Shown one piece after another: positions 16,760 through 25,980 of a stretch of DNA of 64,000 bases. Every line of letters starts with the position of its first letter. Within the stretch, counting starts at the first letter, position 1. The stretch comes from Streptomyces seoulensis (GTDB lineage: Bacteria; Actinomycetota; Actinomycetes; Streptomycetales; Streptomycetaceae), in contig NZ_CP032229.1 in the NCBI RefSeq assembly GCF_004328625.1, forward strand, positions 3,348,001 to 3,412,000. Direction: 5' to 3'. The notes below the pieces were generated by a model. It was not told the DNA's origin. It did not search any database and was given only the letters and a program-made list of their open reading frames with translations. Made by a program: the position numbers and the translations under genes.

Positions 16760-18568
16760 ATGGACAAAGCTGACGAAGCTGTGGAGATGCCCGACTGGGA
16801 GAAGCGGTTCCGTGCGCCGAGGGTCTCGCTGCCGGACTGGGCCGAGGACGCGCCCGACCGCTCGCTGTTCGTGTCGAACGCGACCGGCACCTACGAGCTG
16901 TACGCGTGGGACCGCGCGAGCGGTGCGCAGCGGCAGGCGACGGACCGGCCGAACGGCACCACGGACGGCCTGCTCTCGCCGGACGGGGCGTGGATCTGGT
17001 GGTTCGACGACAAGGACGGGGACGAGTTCGGGGTCTGGCGCCGCCAGCCCTTCGGGGGCGGCGACGACGAGACGGCCGTACCGGGCCTCGCACCCTCCTA
17101 CCCGGCCGGGCTCGCCCTCGGCCGGGACGGGCGGACGGCCGTGGTCGGCCGGTCGACCGACGAGGACGGTACGACGATCCACCTGGCCCGCGCCGGTGAG
17201 GCGCCGGTGGAGATCTACCGGCACCGGGAGTCCGCCGGTGTCGGCGACCTCTCGCACGACGGCACGCTGATCGCGATCGAGCACACCGAGCACGGCGACG
17301 CCATGCACAGCGCCCTGCGCGTGCTGCGCCCCGACGGCACGGCCGTCGCCGACCTGGACGACACCCGGGGCGGCACCGAGGAGCTGGGCCTGGAGGTGCT
17401 GGGCTTCGCCCCCGTCGACGGCGACACCCGGCTCCTCATCGGCCACCAGCGCCGGGGCCGCTGGGAGCCGCTGGTGTGGGACGTGGCGAGCGGCGCGGAG
17501 ACCGACCTCCCGCTGGACCTGCCCGGCGACGTGGCCGCCGAGTGGTACCCGGACGGCTCCGCCCTGCTGATCGCGCACGGCTTCGAGGCCCGCAGCGAGC
17601 TGTTCCGCTACGACCTCGCCACCCGCGAGCTGGACCGTATCCCCACCCCGCCCGGCACCGTCTCCGGGGCGACCGCCCGGCCCGACGGCAGCGTGGAGTA
17701 CCTGTGGTCCTCCGCCGCCGAGCCGCCGGTGGTCCGCTCCACCAGCGGGGACGTCGTCCTCGACCCGCCCGGCCTGAAGAGCCCGCCCTCGGTCGCGGTG
17801 GAGGACGTGTGGGTGGACGGCCCCGGCGGCCGCATCCACGCCCTCGTCCAGAAGCCCGCCGGGGCCACCGGCCCCCTCCCGACCGTGTTCGACCTGCACG
17901 GCGGCCCCACCTGGCACGACAGCGACTCCTTCGCGGCGGGCCCGGCGGCCTGGGTGGACCAGGGGTACGCGGTGGTCCGCGTCAACTACCGGGGTTCCAC
18001 CGGGTACGGGCGCGCCTGGACCGACGCGCTCAAGCACCGGGTCGGCCTGATCGAGCTGGAGGACGTGGCCGCGGTGCGCGAGTGGGCCGTCTCCTCCGGT
18101 CTCGCCGACCCCGAGCGCCTCGTCCTCACCGGCGGCTCCTGGGGCGGCTACCTCACCCTCCTCGGCATCGGCACCCAGCCGGAGGCGTGGGCGGTGGGCA
18201 TCGCCGTGGTGCCGGTCGCGGACTACGTCACCGCGTACCACGACGAGATGGAGGCGCTGAAGGCCATGGACCGCACCCTCCTGGGCGGCACCCCGGAGGA
18301 GGTCCCGGACCGCTTCGCCGCGTCCTCCCCGCTGACCTACGTCGACCAGGTCAAGGCGCCCGTCTACATCTCGGCCGGCGTCAACGACCCCCGCTGCCCC
18401 ATCCGCCAGATCGACAACTACGTCGACCGCCTGCGCGACCGGGGCGCCCCGCACGAGGTCTACCGCTACGACGCCGGCCACGGCTCGCTGGTGGTGGACG
18501 AGCGGATCAAGCAGGTCCGGCTCGAAATGGACTTCGCCGAGCGGCACTTGGGGGGTTCCGCGGAGTAG
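16760..18568 (+). CDS. S9-family (prolyl oligopeptidase-like) serine peptidase
   Basis: 602 residues. The N-terminal ~330 residues are a beta-propeller with repeated LSPDGAW/LSHDGTL-type blades. The C-terminal alpha/beta hydrolase has VFDLHGGPTWHD (oxyanion region), nucleophile LTGGSWGGYLTLL near residue 460, the aspartate in SAGVNDPRCPIRQ and the histidine in YDAGHGSLV. It would cleave short peptides or acylated amino acids in the cytoplasm; no signal peptide is visible. The ATG at 16760 is preferred; GATCCT lies 7 nt upstream and may be a -10 of a leaderless mRNA. A GTG at 16745 is an alternative. Confidence 0.92.
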   Translation: MDKADEAVEMPDWEKRFRAPRVSLPDWAEDAPDRSLFVSNATGTYELYAWDRASGAQRQATDRPNGTTDGLLSPDGAWIWWFDDKDGDEFGVWRRQPFGGGDDETAVPGLAPSYPAGLALGRDGRTAVVGRSTDEDGTTIHLARAGEAPVEIYRHRESAGVGDLSHDGTLIAIEHTEHGDAMHSALRVLRPDGTAVADLDDTRGGTEELGLEVLGFAPVDGDTRLLIGHQRRGRWEPLVWDVASGAETDLPLDLPGDVAAEWYPDGSALLIAHGFEARSELFRYDLATRELDRIPTPPGTVSGATARPDGSVEYLWSSAAEPPVVRSTSGDVVLDPPGLKSPPSVAVEDVWVDGPGGRIHALVQKPAGATGPLPTVFDLHGGPTWHDSDSFAAGPAAWVDQGYAVVRVNYRGSTGYGRAWTDALKHRVGLIELEDVAAVREWAVSSGLADPERLVLTGGSWGGYLTLLGIGTQPEAWAVGIAVVPVADYVTAYHDEMEALKAMDRTLLGGTPEEVPDRFAASSPLTYVDQVKAPVYISAGVNDPRCPIRQIDNYVDRLRDRGAPHEVYRYDAGHGSLVVDERIKQVRLEMDFAERHLGGSAE

Positions 18569-18607
18569 CCGGCCCGGCGGAGCAGGGGCTCGGTGGAGAA
18601 GGGGCGG

Positions 18608-20566
18608 TCAGCCGAACTCCGCCAGCCCGCCGCGCGTCGCCGCGATCACCACCCGGTCGTCCTTCGTGAGGAGGCGGTCGGGCGGGGTGTCGGGCGCGCC
18701 CTCCACGGCGAGGGCGCGCCAGACGCCGGGTGCGAAGGCGGAGGCCAGGGTGCGGCCCTCCAGCTGCGGGCGGTTCGCCACGTCGACCGACGCGAAGACG
18801 AGCACCCGGCGTTCCACCGGCACCGCGCCCAGGACGCGACGGCCCAGCATGGCTCCGGCGAAGGCGGGGGCCGAGAGATGGGTGACGCTGCGGCTGCGGG
18901 TGGTGGCCAGCGGGTGCGCGACCCGCAGGGTGCGGTACACGGCGGTGGCGAAGTCGTCGTCGTACAGCCGCAGTACCGCGCGGAGGTCGGGACGGACCCC
19001 GCGCGCGTACAGCACGGCCTCCAGGTTGGTGGTGTCCGCGCTGGTCACCGCGAGGAGGGCGTGCGCCCGGTGGATCTTCGCCGACTCCAGTACGCCCTCC
19101 TGCGTGACGTCCCCGATCACCACCGGCACCCGCAGCCGCCGCGCCACCGCGAGCCCGCGCGCCTCCGGGTTGCCCTCCACGCACACCACCGGCACATGCA
19201 GCTCCCGCAGCCGGATCAGCACCCGCGTACCGATCTTCCCCAGCCCCAGCAGGACCACATGCCCGCCGAGCCCGCGCGGGGGCTTGCGCAGGGCGGACTG
19301 CGTACGGAAGGTGCCCAGCCCCTCCAGCACGGCAGCCAGGAGGACCGGCAGCAGCAGCAACCCGACCAGTCCGGAGAGGAGTTGCAGGATCTGCCGCCCC
19401 AACGGCTCGCCCAGCGCCGGATCGTCGATGGCGAACAGGTCCAGCAGGGTCAGGTAGAAGGCCCGTACGGGATGGATGCCGGTCACGATCGACAGGGCCA
19501 CCGCGAGCGCGATCACGCAGCCCGCCAGAACCGCCAGCGACCACCTCAACTGCTTGGAGAACAGGGAGGACAGGGGCGGGACACCGCCCACGCCGAGCCC
19601 GTTGCCCGCCGCCGCGCCCTCCGACGCCGAGAACCGCTCCAGCATCACGCGGGACCGCGCACCGGCCCGGCGTACCTCCTCGTCGCCGGGCAGCAGCACC
19701 GGCCCCTCGTCGTCGCCGTCGGCGGAGAGCAGGGCCAGCGTGCACAGGCCGCCCGGCGCGGGGCCCCCGGCCGGGGGCGCGGCCCGTTCCACCGCGCGCA
19801 GCAGCAGGCCCTCCGCCTGGATCACCTTGCCGGTACCGGCGACCGCGGTCGCGGCGAGCGCGGGCGCCGCGGTGTCGGCGTCGGAGAGCACGGAGGTGGC
19901 CGCGTCCCGGAGCGCCTCGTCGTCATCGCCCACCAACACGGCCGCCTGGTCGAGGAGTTCCTCGATGTGCTGGCCCAGCCGGCGGTTGTAGAGCCGCAGT
20001 ACGAGCCGGAGCCTGGGGTTCAGCCGCCGGGCGGTCAGCGCGGCCCGGATGTTGGTCTCGTCGTCCTCGTACACCAGCGCCAGGGCGGCCGCCCGCTCCA
20101 CCCCGGCCTCGGCAAGCACCCGCTCGGTGAGGAACTCGGCCTCCAGCACCCTCTCCCCGCCCGAGCGTGGGGACACGGCGGCCGAGTCGCCGCCCGGCGC
20201 GGGGCCGCCCCGGCCGACCGCCACCGACACCACCCGGTCGAACAGCGCCGCCGGAGCCGACCGGGGCCGCCCGACCATCGGCCGCCGCGCGGTACGGGCG
20301 TTCGGCGGTACGACGAGCACGACCTGCTCGCCGTAGACTCCGCGCAGCTCGGCGGAGAGCCGGTGCGCGAGACCGTCGTCCCCGCACACCACCATCGGCG
20401 CCGCCGCGCCACCTGAACCGCCCTGATACGGAACGCTGTTCGCCACGAGGGAAAAGACTGCCCCAAGAAGGCGGCCGGTTCCAGCGATCACCTGAACGGG
20501 GCCGCCGACGGCCGCGTACCGCCTGGGGTGTGTTCGTCGCAGCCGCACCCAGCCGGAGGTCTCCAC
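18608..20566 (-). CDS. RCK-type ion-channel protein (two Rossmann domains around two TM helices)
   Basis: Up to 652 residues. The first Rossmann/RCK-like domain begins MVVCGDDGLAHRLSAEL and includes VYEDDETNIRAALTARRLNP. Two hydrophobic helices follow near residues 330-350 and 385-415, with a pore-like segment between (YLTLLDLFAIDDPALGEP). A second, clearer Rossmann domain has HVVLLGLGKIGTRVLIRL and VCVEGNPEARG, VIGDVTQEGVLESAKI. This resembles CASTOR/POLLUX-type channels or TrkA-N potassium channels, but with an RCK domain before the membrane part. The pore lacks a clear TVGYG filter, so ion selectivity is unknown. The start is uncertain: the GTG at 20566 has no ribosome-binding site; an ATG at MVVCGDDG is possible. 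Confidence 0.8.
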   Translation of the reverse strand: METSGWVRLRRTHPRRYAAVGGPVQVIAGTGRLLGAVFSLVANSVPYQGGSGGAAAPMVVCGDDGLAHRLSAELRGVYGEQVVLVVPPNARTARRPMVGRPRSAPAALFDRVVSVAVGRGGPAPGGDSAAVSPRSGGERVLEAEFLTERVLAEAGVERAAALALVYEDDETNIRAALTARRLNPRLRLVLRLYNRRLGQHIEELLDQAAVLVGDDDEALRDAATSVLSDADTAAPALAATAVAGTGKVIQAEGLLLRAVERAAPPAGGPAPGGLCTLALLSADGDDEGPVLLPGDEEVRRAGARSRVMLERFSASEGAAAGNGLGVGGVPPLSSLFSKQLRWSLAVLAGCVIALAVALSIVTGIHPVRAFYLTLLDLFAIDDPALGEPLGRQILQLLSGLVGLLLLPVLLAAVLEGLGTFRTQSALRKPPRGLGGHVVLLGLGKIGTRVLIRLRELHVPVVCVEGNPEARGLAVARRLRVPVVIGDVTQEGVLESAKIHRAHALLAVTSADTTNLEAVLYARGVRPDLRAVLRLYDDDFATAVYRTLRVAHPLATTRSRSVTHLSAPAFAGAMLGRRVLGAVPVERRVLVFASVDVANRPQLEGRTLASAFAPGVWRALAVEGAPDTPPDRLLTKDDRVVIAATRGGLAEFG

Positions 20567-20568
20567 CC

Positions 20569-21576
20569 GTGGCCATCACCGAAGACGCCCCGCCGGGTAC
20601 CGAGCCGCCCCGCGAACGATCCGGGGGCGTCCGGCTCAGCTCCCCCCTCGTCCTCACCCTCCTGCTGCTCCTCGCCGTCCTCGCCCAGGCGCCGATCCGG
20701 GGAGCGCTCGGCGCCCCGGTGATGCAGAGCTGGACCACGGTGTTCGTCGCCGTCACCGTGCAGGCGCTCCCCTTCCTGGTCCTCGGGGTGCTGCTGTCGG
20801 CCGCCATCGCCGTCTTCGTCCCGCCCGCCTTCTTCGCCCGCGCGCTGCCGAGCCGGCCCGCGCTCGCCGTACCGGTCGCCGGGCTCGCGGGGGCGGTGCT
20901 GCCCGGGTGCGAGTGCGCGTCGGTGCCGGTGGCGGGCGCGCTGGTGCGGCGGGGCGTGACCCCGTCGGCCGCACTGGCGTTCCTGCTGTCCGCGCCCGCG
21001 ATCAACCCGATCGTGCTCACCGCCACGGCCGTGGCCTTCCCCAACAACCCGGAGATGGTCGTCGCCCGGTTCGCCGGGAGCCTGCTGGTGGCCTGCGCGA
21101 TGGGCTGGCTGTGGCAGCGGCTGGGCCGCGCCGACTGGCTGCGCCCGCCCGCGCACGGGGCGCACGAGGGCGAGACGAAGGCGGAGACCTTCTGGAACTC
21201 CGTACGCCACGACATCATGCACGCGGGCGGCTTCCTGGTGGTCGGCGCCATGGCCGCGGCCACCCTGAAGGCGGTCGCCCCGGCGGAGTGGCTGCGCACG
21301 GCCGCGGGCAACCCGTTCCTCGCGGTGCTCGCCCTCGCCGTGCTCGCCGTGGTGCTGTCCATCTGCTCGGAGGCGGACGCGTTCGTCGCCGCCTCACTGA
21401 CCGACTTCTCCCCGACGGCCAAGCTGGTGTTCCTGGTGGTGGGCCCGATGATCGACCTCAAGCTGTTCGCCATGCAGGCCGGCACCTTCGGCCGCGGTTT
21501 CGCGCTGCGCTTCGCCCCGGCCACGTTCGCGCTGGCCGTCACGGGCGCGCTGGTCACCGGGGCGGTGCTGCTGTGA
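20569..21576 (+). CDS. Permease, DUF318/ArsP-like (copy 1)
   Basis: 335 residues from the GTG at 20569, with GGAGGT 8 nt upstream. A polytopic membrane protein of the predicted permease family PF03773 with about eight helices. The first half holds the metal-thiol-like PGCECASVPVAGALVRRGV and LLSAPAINPIVLTATAV; the second half repeats the fold with SICSEADAFVAASLTDFSP and MIDLKLFAMQAGTFGR. In related proteins (ArsP, YraQ) these cysteine/asparagine motifs line the transport path. Transported substrate is unknown. The stop overlaps the start of the next gene (GTGA), so the two form a transport unit. Paralogue at 24129. Confidence 0.9.
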   Translation: MAITEDAPPGTEPPRERSGGVRLSSPLVLTLLLLLAVLAQAPIRGALGAPVMQSWTTVFVAVTVQALPFLVLGVLLSAAIAVFVPPAFFARALPSRPALAVPVAGLAGAVLPGCECASVPVAGALVRRGVTPSAALAFLLSAPAINPIVLTATAVAFPNNPEMVVARFAGSLLVACAMGWLWQRLGRADWLRPPAHGAHEGETKAETFWNSVRHDIMHAGGFLVVGAMAAATLKAVAPAEWLRTAAGNPFLAVLALAVLAVVLSICSEADAFVAASLTDFSPTAKLVFLVVGPMIDLKLFAMQAGTFGRGFALRFAPATFALAVTGALVTGAVLL

Positions 21577-22271
21577 ACCGCCAGGCGCAGGCCGCCGTGA
21601 TGTTCCTCCTCGGGGGCGCGCTGCTGCACGCGGGGACGACGGAGCTGTACCTGAGATACGTCAAGTCGGGCCTGCGGCCACTGGTGTTGGCGGCGGGCGC
21701 GGTCCTGGTCGTGGCCGCGCTGGCGACGGTCTGGTACGAGCGGAAACGGGCTCATGGGGGTGGGGGGCATCCCGAGCCCGGCGTGGCCTGGCTCCTGGTG
21801 CTCCCCGTCCTCGCCCTCATCCTCATCGCCCCGCCCGCCCTCGGCTCCTACAGCGCGGTCCGCACGGGCACGGCACTCCAACCGCCCTACGGACTGGACC
21901 CGTTGCCCGCCTCCGACCCCGTCCGGCTGAGCGTCGTCGACTACGCCTCCCGCGCCGCCTACACCCACTCCCTGCGCGGCCGCACCGTCCGCGTCACCGG
22001 CTTCCTCGCCCTCGACGCCCACGGCACCCCCTACCTCGTCCGCATGGCCCTCAACTGCTGCGCCGCCGACGCCCAGCCGGTCAAGATCGGCCTCACCGGC
22101 CAGCTCCCCCCGGTCCTCCGCCCGGACGCCTGGCTGGAGGTGACGGGCGTGTACGCCTCCCGCATGACCCGTGACCCGGTCAACAACGGGCCGATCCCCT
22201 ACCTCCGCGTGACCTCCGCCCGCCCGGTGGCTACTCCGGCCGACCCTTACGACGAGACGTGGAACAGGTGA
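21573..22271 (+). CDS. TIGR03943-family permease subunit (copy 1)
   Basis: 232 residues, GTG at 21573 overlapping the permease stop. TIGR03943 proteins occur next to DUF318 permeases. Three N-terminal helices (AAVMFLLGGALLHAGTTELY; PLVLAAGAVLVVAALATVWY; WLLVLPVLALILIAPPALGSY) precede a soluble domain with RVTGFLALDAHGTPYLVRM and LNCCAADAQPVKIGL, the latter a conserved CC motif likely to bind metal. The loop after TM2 is short (RAHGGGGHPEP), unlike the histidine-rich loop of its paralogue at 25169. Confidence 0.9.
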   Translation: MNRQAQAAVMFLLGGALLHAGTTELYLRYVKSGLRPLVLAAGAVLVVAALATVWYERKRAHGGGGHPEPGVAWLLVLPVLALILIAPPALGSYSAVRTGTALQPPYGLDPLPASDPVRLSVVDYASRAAYTHSLRGRTVRVTGFLALDAHGTPYLVRMALNCCAADAQPVKIGLTGQLPPVLRPDAWLEVTGVYASRMTRDPVNNGPIPYLRVTSARPVATPADPYDETWNR

Positions 22272-22411
22272 GGGACGCGGCGTCCAACTCGGCCGGAGTG
22301 TGACCGGCTTGCAGGTTTCCCTCCGGTCCGTCTTGGGAGGGGTCGGATTGGTGATCAGTGGAGGTCGCTCACCCCTCCTCGGTGCCGGCGGTGTCCGACC
22401 TCGTCGCGTGG

Positions 22412-23281
22412 TCAGTTCAGGCAGAGGACCAGGAGGCAGAGGTGGGAAGGCGAGGTCGAGGGGGTCGCCGTGGGGGCCGGGGAGTCCGTGGGGGTGGGGG
22501 ACTGCGGCTCGGAGGGGGTGGCGGACGGGGGCTCGGTGCGCTCGGTGGGGGAGGGCGTCGTCGCGTCCGGCGTCGGGGTGGACTTCGTGGGGGTGGGGGA
22601 CTGCTTCGGCGGGGCGAGGGGGGAGGTGGGGGTCGTGGAGACCGGGGCCGGGTCGTGGGGGAGGGGGAGCAGGGAGCGGGAGTGGGGGTGCGCCGAGGCC
22701 GGTGCGGAGGGGGACGGCTTCTCGGTCTTCGGGGTGGCCTTGTGCGAGGCGGGGGTGCCGGAGCGGCGGGGGGCTGCCGGGGACTTGGCGCTCGTGTGCG
22801 ACGGGGTGCTCGATGACGTGGGGCGCTCGGTCGGGGACGCCGTCGGTACCGGGAGGCCGGCGGTGGCCTCGGGACCCGTACCGCCCATCGGCTGCTCGCC
22901 CTGGGCCGCGGTGGGGCGGGTGCGGTCGGCGGGCTGGTGGTTCAGGGCCGCGGCGAGGGTGAGACCGCCGCCGACCAGCGCCACGGCGGTTGCCCACGCT
23001 GCCCTGCGACGCGTCTTCCGCCAACGGGACTGCTCACGGCGCCGGGCCGCACGGCCACTGCCCGAGGGCACCTCGGCGGGGCGGTGCGGGGCGGCCGGCG
23101 GGGGTACCGACCTGCCGCGACGGGACGAGGGGGCGGGAACGTCCTCCTCGCCGGGCCGCCGTACGGCGTACGGGCTCGTGCGGACCGGCATCGGGGCCAG
23201 GTCCGGGGAGGCGCAGACGCCGCAGCCGGGGCAGACCAGGGCGCCGTTCAGATGCCGACGGCAGGCGGAGCAGTAGTCCAT
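22412..23281 (-). CDS. SCO2400-family protein with N-terminal zinc ribbon and one TM
   Basis: 289 residues. The N-terminus MDYCSACRRHLNGALVCPGC has two CxxC knuckles, a zinc-ribbon, and matches what I know as the SCO2400 family of Streptomyces. It is followed by a basic segment (AARRREQSRWRKTRRR), one TM helix (AAWATAVALVGGGLTLAAAL) and a long Pro/Ser/Thr-rich tail ending SPSHLCLLVLCLN. The tail is encoded by very biased DNA. Function unknown; probably a membrane-anchored protein with the ribbon in the cytoplasm. It sits between the two copies of the permease module on the opposite strand. Confidence 0.82.
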   Translation of the reverse strand: MDYCSACRRHLNGALVCPGCGVCASPDLAPMPVRTSPYAVRRPGEEDVPAPSSRRGRSVPPPAAPHRPAEVPSGSGRAARRREQSRWRKTRRRAAWATAVALVGGGLTLAAALNHQPADRTRPTAAQGEQPMGGTGPEATAGLPVPTASPTERPTSSSTPSHTSAKSPAAPRRSGTPASHKATPKTEKPSPSAPASAHPHSRSLLPLPHDPAPVSTTPTSPLAPPKQSPTPTKSTPTPDATTPSPTERTEPPSATPSEPQSPTPTDSPAPTATPSTSPSHLCLLVLCLN

Positions 23282-23400
23282 TCGCGGTCTTCCTGGGTCG
23301 ACGGGCGCGGGTGAGCGCCCGCCACCGTAACGGGACCATCAGCAGAGTGTGTGCGCCCCATGTGGCTCTCCTGCACACATTCCCAGCGGATTCGGCGTGG

Positions 23401-23435
23401 CCGGAACCTATGTGGCCGGAACCTATGTGGCCGGA
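23401..23435. repeat. 15-bp direct tandem repeat
   Basis: CCGGAACCTATGTGG occurs twice head to tail (23401-23415, 23416-23430) and is followed by CCGGA. It lies in the gap between the SCO2400-like gene and the AhpD-like gene. It may be a regulatory repeat or slippage. Confidence 0.8.
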
Positions 23436-23541
23436 GGCCGGGCGAGCCGGTGGCTCACGTCACACCCCCACATGTCACACCCCCGCCGCCCCACCCGTCG
23501 TAAGCGTGAACCCACCCGCACCGACTCCCAGGAGCGCACCC

Positions 23542-24015
23542 ATGGACGCCCGTCTCAACCCCTTCGCCCTCCCCACCACCGCCAAGATCATCAAGCACCT
23601 CGGCGCGGCCGGAAAGGTGGTCTCGGACTCCACTCTCCCCGCCGCCACCCAGGAGCTGGTGAAGATCCGCGCCAGCCAGATCAACGGCTGCGGCTTCTGC
23701 CTCGACATGCACACCAAGGAGGCCGCACACGCGGGCGAGACCCCGCTGCGGCTGAACATGGTCGCGGCCTGGCGCGAGGCCACCGTGTTCACCGACGCCG
23801 AGCGCGCCGCCCTCGAACTGGCCGAGCAGGGCACCCGCCTCGCCGACACCCCGGGCGCCGTCACGGACGAGGCGTGGGCGAACGCGGCCAAGCACTACGA
23901 CGAGGACCAGCTCGCCGCCCTGGTCTTCCTCATCGGCCTCATCAACGCCTACAACCGCATGAACGTCATGATCCGCATGCCCGCCGGTGACTACGAGGTC
24001 GGCCGGCTGGCCTGA
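23542..24015 (+). CDS. Carboxymuconolactone decarboxylase / AhpD-like protein
   Basis: 157 residues. The AhpD-like core holds KIRASQINGCGFCLDMHTKEA, with the CxxC-type pair and downstream histidine typical of peroxidase-type members (ExxxC..CxxxH). It probably acts as a small thiol peroxidase or reductase partner in peroxide or alkyl-hydroperoxide detoxification. GGAG lies about 9 nt before the ATG at 23542. It stands alone, upstream of the second permease copy. Confidence 0.92.
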   Translation: MDARLNPFALPTTAKIIKHLGAAGKVVSDSTLPAATQELVKIRASQINGCGFCLDMHTKEAAHAGETPLRLNMVAAWREATVFTDAERAALELAEQGTRLADTPGAVTDEAWANAAKHYDEDQLAALVFLIGLINAYNRMNVMIRMPAGDYEVGRLA

Positions 24016-24128
24016 GCCGCGGCCGGGCCGCAACCTCCTCACGCATCCGGAGGCGAGACGGCGTGTGCACCCCACCCGGCACACGCCCCTCGCTTATCGT
24101 CGGCCAAACACCGACATCCGGAGTGAAA

Positions 24129-25172
24129 ATGGGAAAAACGGATGAGCTGGTGGGAGCGCTCGACGCGGCGGCGACGGCGACGGTCGTCACCCCCACCGCT
24201 CCACCGGCCCGCCCCAGCCCCGTACGCCCCCTGCTCGCCCTCACCGCCGCCGCGGCCGTCGGGATCACGGTGCTGCTGCTCGCCCGCGCCGGGGTGCTCG
24301 ACCGCCCGGCCGTACAGGCGTGGCGCACGGTCTGCCTGGCGATCACCGTGCAGGCGCTGCCGTTCCTGATCCTGGGCACCGTGCTGTCCGGCGCGATCAA
24401 CGCCTTCGTCCCGGCGGACCTGTTCACCCGTGTGCTGCCCAAGCGGGCCGCGCTCGCCGTGCCGGTCGCGGGGGTCGCGGGTGCGGTGCTGCCGGGGTGC
24501 GAGTGCGCGTCCGTACCGGTGGCCAACAGCCTGATCAGGCGAGGCGTCACCCCGGCAGCCGCGTTCGCCTTCCTGCTGTCCGCGCCCGCGATCAACCCGA
24601 TCGTGCTCACGGCCACGGCGGTCGCCTTCCCCGGCAACCCCGCGATGGTCGCCGCCCGGCTGGCCGCCTCGCTGGCCACCGCCGCCGTGATGGGCTGGCT
24701 GTGGCTCTGCCTCGGCAAGGAGAAGTGGTTGCGCCCGGCCGTACGGCACACCGGTCACCAGCACGGACACAGCCGCTGGGCCGAGTTCCGCCAGGGCTTC
24801 CAGCACGACTTCCTGCACGCCGGGGGCTTCCTGGTGCTGGGCGCGATGGCGGCGGCCACCTTCAACGTCGCCGTACCGCGCACCGTGCTCGACACCTTCT
24901 CCGGCTCGCCCTGGCTCTCGGTGCTGTTCCTCGCCGGACTCGCCGTCCTGCTCGCGGTCTGCTCGGAGGCGGACGCGTTTGTGGCGGCGTCCCTCACAGG
25001 CTTCTCCCCCACAGCCCGGCTCGCTTTCATGGTGGTGGGCCCCATGGTGGACCTGAAGCTGATCGCCCTTCAGGCGGGCACCTTCGGCCGCGCCTTCGCC
25101 GTACGGTTCTCCGCCGCGACCACGGTCGTCGCCGTCGCCGCCAGCGCCCTGGCCGGAGGCACGCTGCTGTGA
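24129..25172 (+). CDS. Permease, DUF318/ArsP-like (copy 2)
   Basis: 347 residues from the ATG at 24129, with CGGAG about 7 nt upstream. It is closely related to the permease at 20569 and shares PGCECASVPVANSLIRRGV, LLSAPAINPIVLTATAVAFP, VCSEADAFVAASLTGFSP and MVDLKLIALQAGTFGRAFA. It differs by a longer N-terminal cytoplasmic segment and a histidine-containing central loop (HTGHQHGHSRW), which suggests metal sensing or binding. The stop overlaps the next GTG start. Tandem duplication with retention of the two-gene unit is the simplest origin. Confidence 0.9.
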   Translation: MGKTDELVGALDAAATATVVTPTAPPARPSPVRPLLALTAAAAVGITVLLLARAGVLDRPAVQAWRTVCLAITVQALPFLILGTVLSGAINAFVPADLFTRVLPKRAALAVPVAGVAGAVLPGCECASVPVANSLIRRGVTPAAAFAFLLSAPAINPIVLTATAVAFPGNPAMVAARLAASLATAAVMGWLWLCLGKEKWLRPAVRHTGHQHGHSRWAEFRQGFQHDFLHAGGFLVLGAMAAATFNVAVPRTVLDTFSGSPWLSVLFLAGLAVLLAVCSEADAFVAASLTGFSPTARLAFMVVGPMVDLKLIALQAGTFGRAFAVRFSAATTVVAVAASALAGGTLL

Positions 25173-25909
25173 GACGCCTCGCCCAGACCGCCCTGCTCGC
25201 CCTCATCGGCGCCGGCCTGCTGCACACGGCCCTCTTCACCGACCTCTACCTGCGCTACGTCAAGGAGGGCCTGCGCCCCGTCCTGATCGCGTCCGGCGTC
25301 GTCCTGCTGCTCCTCGGCGCGGTGAACGCCGTACTCGACCTGCGGGCCGACCCGGAATCCCACGAGCACCACGAGCACGGCCACGACCATGCGCACGCCC
25401 CCAAGGTCGCCTGGCTCCTCGCCCTCCCCGCCCTGAGCCTCCTCCTCTACGCCCCGCCCGCCCTCGGCGCGTACACGGCGGCCCACTCCAACGGGAAGCC
25501 GGTCGCCACCACCCCGAGGGAACGTTTCCCCGACCTCCCCGCGACCTCCCCGCTCCCCCTGACCCTCACCGGCTTCACCCAGCGCGTCCAGCAGGACCCC
25601 ACACGGGCGATCAAGGGCCGGCAGGTCCAGCTCACCGGGTTCGTCACCCCGGCCGGGGCGGGCGGCGGCTGGTACCTGACCCGGATCATCTTCACCTGCT
25701 GTGCCGCCGACTCCCAGACCGTCAAGGTCCGCGTGCACGGCCCCGACGCCCCGCCCGCCAACACCTGGCTCGCGGTCACCGGCACCTGGCACCCGGCGGG
25801 CCGCCTCGGCACGAAGACCGCCGAGGCCGCGCTGGACGTCCGGGAGACCCACCCCATCGCCCAGCCGGTCAACGCCTACACGGACGACCTCCCGCTGACC
25901 CCCTCGTGA
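25169..25909 (+). CDS. TIGR03943-family permease subunit (copy 2, histidine-rich loop)
   Basis: 246 residues, GTG at 25169 overlapping the permease stop. Same plan as the gene at 21573: LLALIGAGLLHTALFTDLYLRYVKEGLRPVLIASG, then a histidine-rich loop HEHHEHGHDHAH, a third helix (WLLALPALSLLLYAPPALGAY), and the soluble domain with VQLTGFVTPAG and FTCCAADSQTVKVRV. The histidine cluster is absent from the first copy and points to binding of zinc or a similar metal. Substrate is inferred only. Confidence 0.9.
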   Translation: MRRLAQTALLALIGAGLLHTALFTDLYLRYVKEGLRPVLIASGVVLLLLGAVNAVLDLRADPESHEHHEHGHDHAHAPKVAWLLALPALSLLLYAPPALGAYTAAHSNGKPVATTPRERFPDLPATSPLPLTLTGFTQRVQQDPTRAIKGRQVQLTGFVTPAGAGGGWYLTRIIFTCCAADSQTVKVRVHGPDAPPANTWLAVTGTWHPAGRLGTKTAEAALDVRETHPIAQPVNAYTDDLPLTPS

Positions 25910-25980
25910 CCGCACCCGCCGCGCTGCACCCCGCCCCGCCCCCGCGATATCCTGGTGACCGGCCGCGCCTCACCCGCGCG

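Noticed and set aside
19923..23024. A minus-strand open frame of more than 1000 codons
   Set aside because: It runs antisense to the permease and TIGR03943 genes, is Arg/Pro-rich and has no recognisable domain. High GC leaves long open shadows on the other strand.
24124..24139. Possible Zur box overlapping the second permease start (TGAAAATGGGAAAAA)
   Set aside because: Only the left half matches the TGAAAATGATTTTCA form; the right half is not its inverted partner, so it is probably just the ribosome-binding region.
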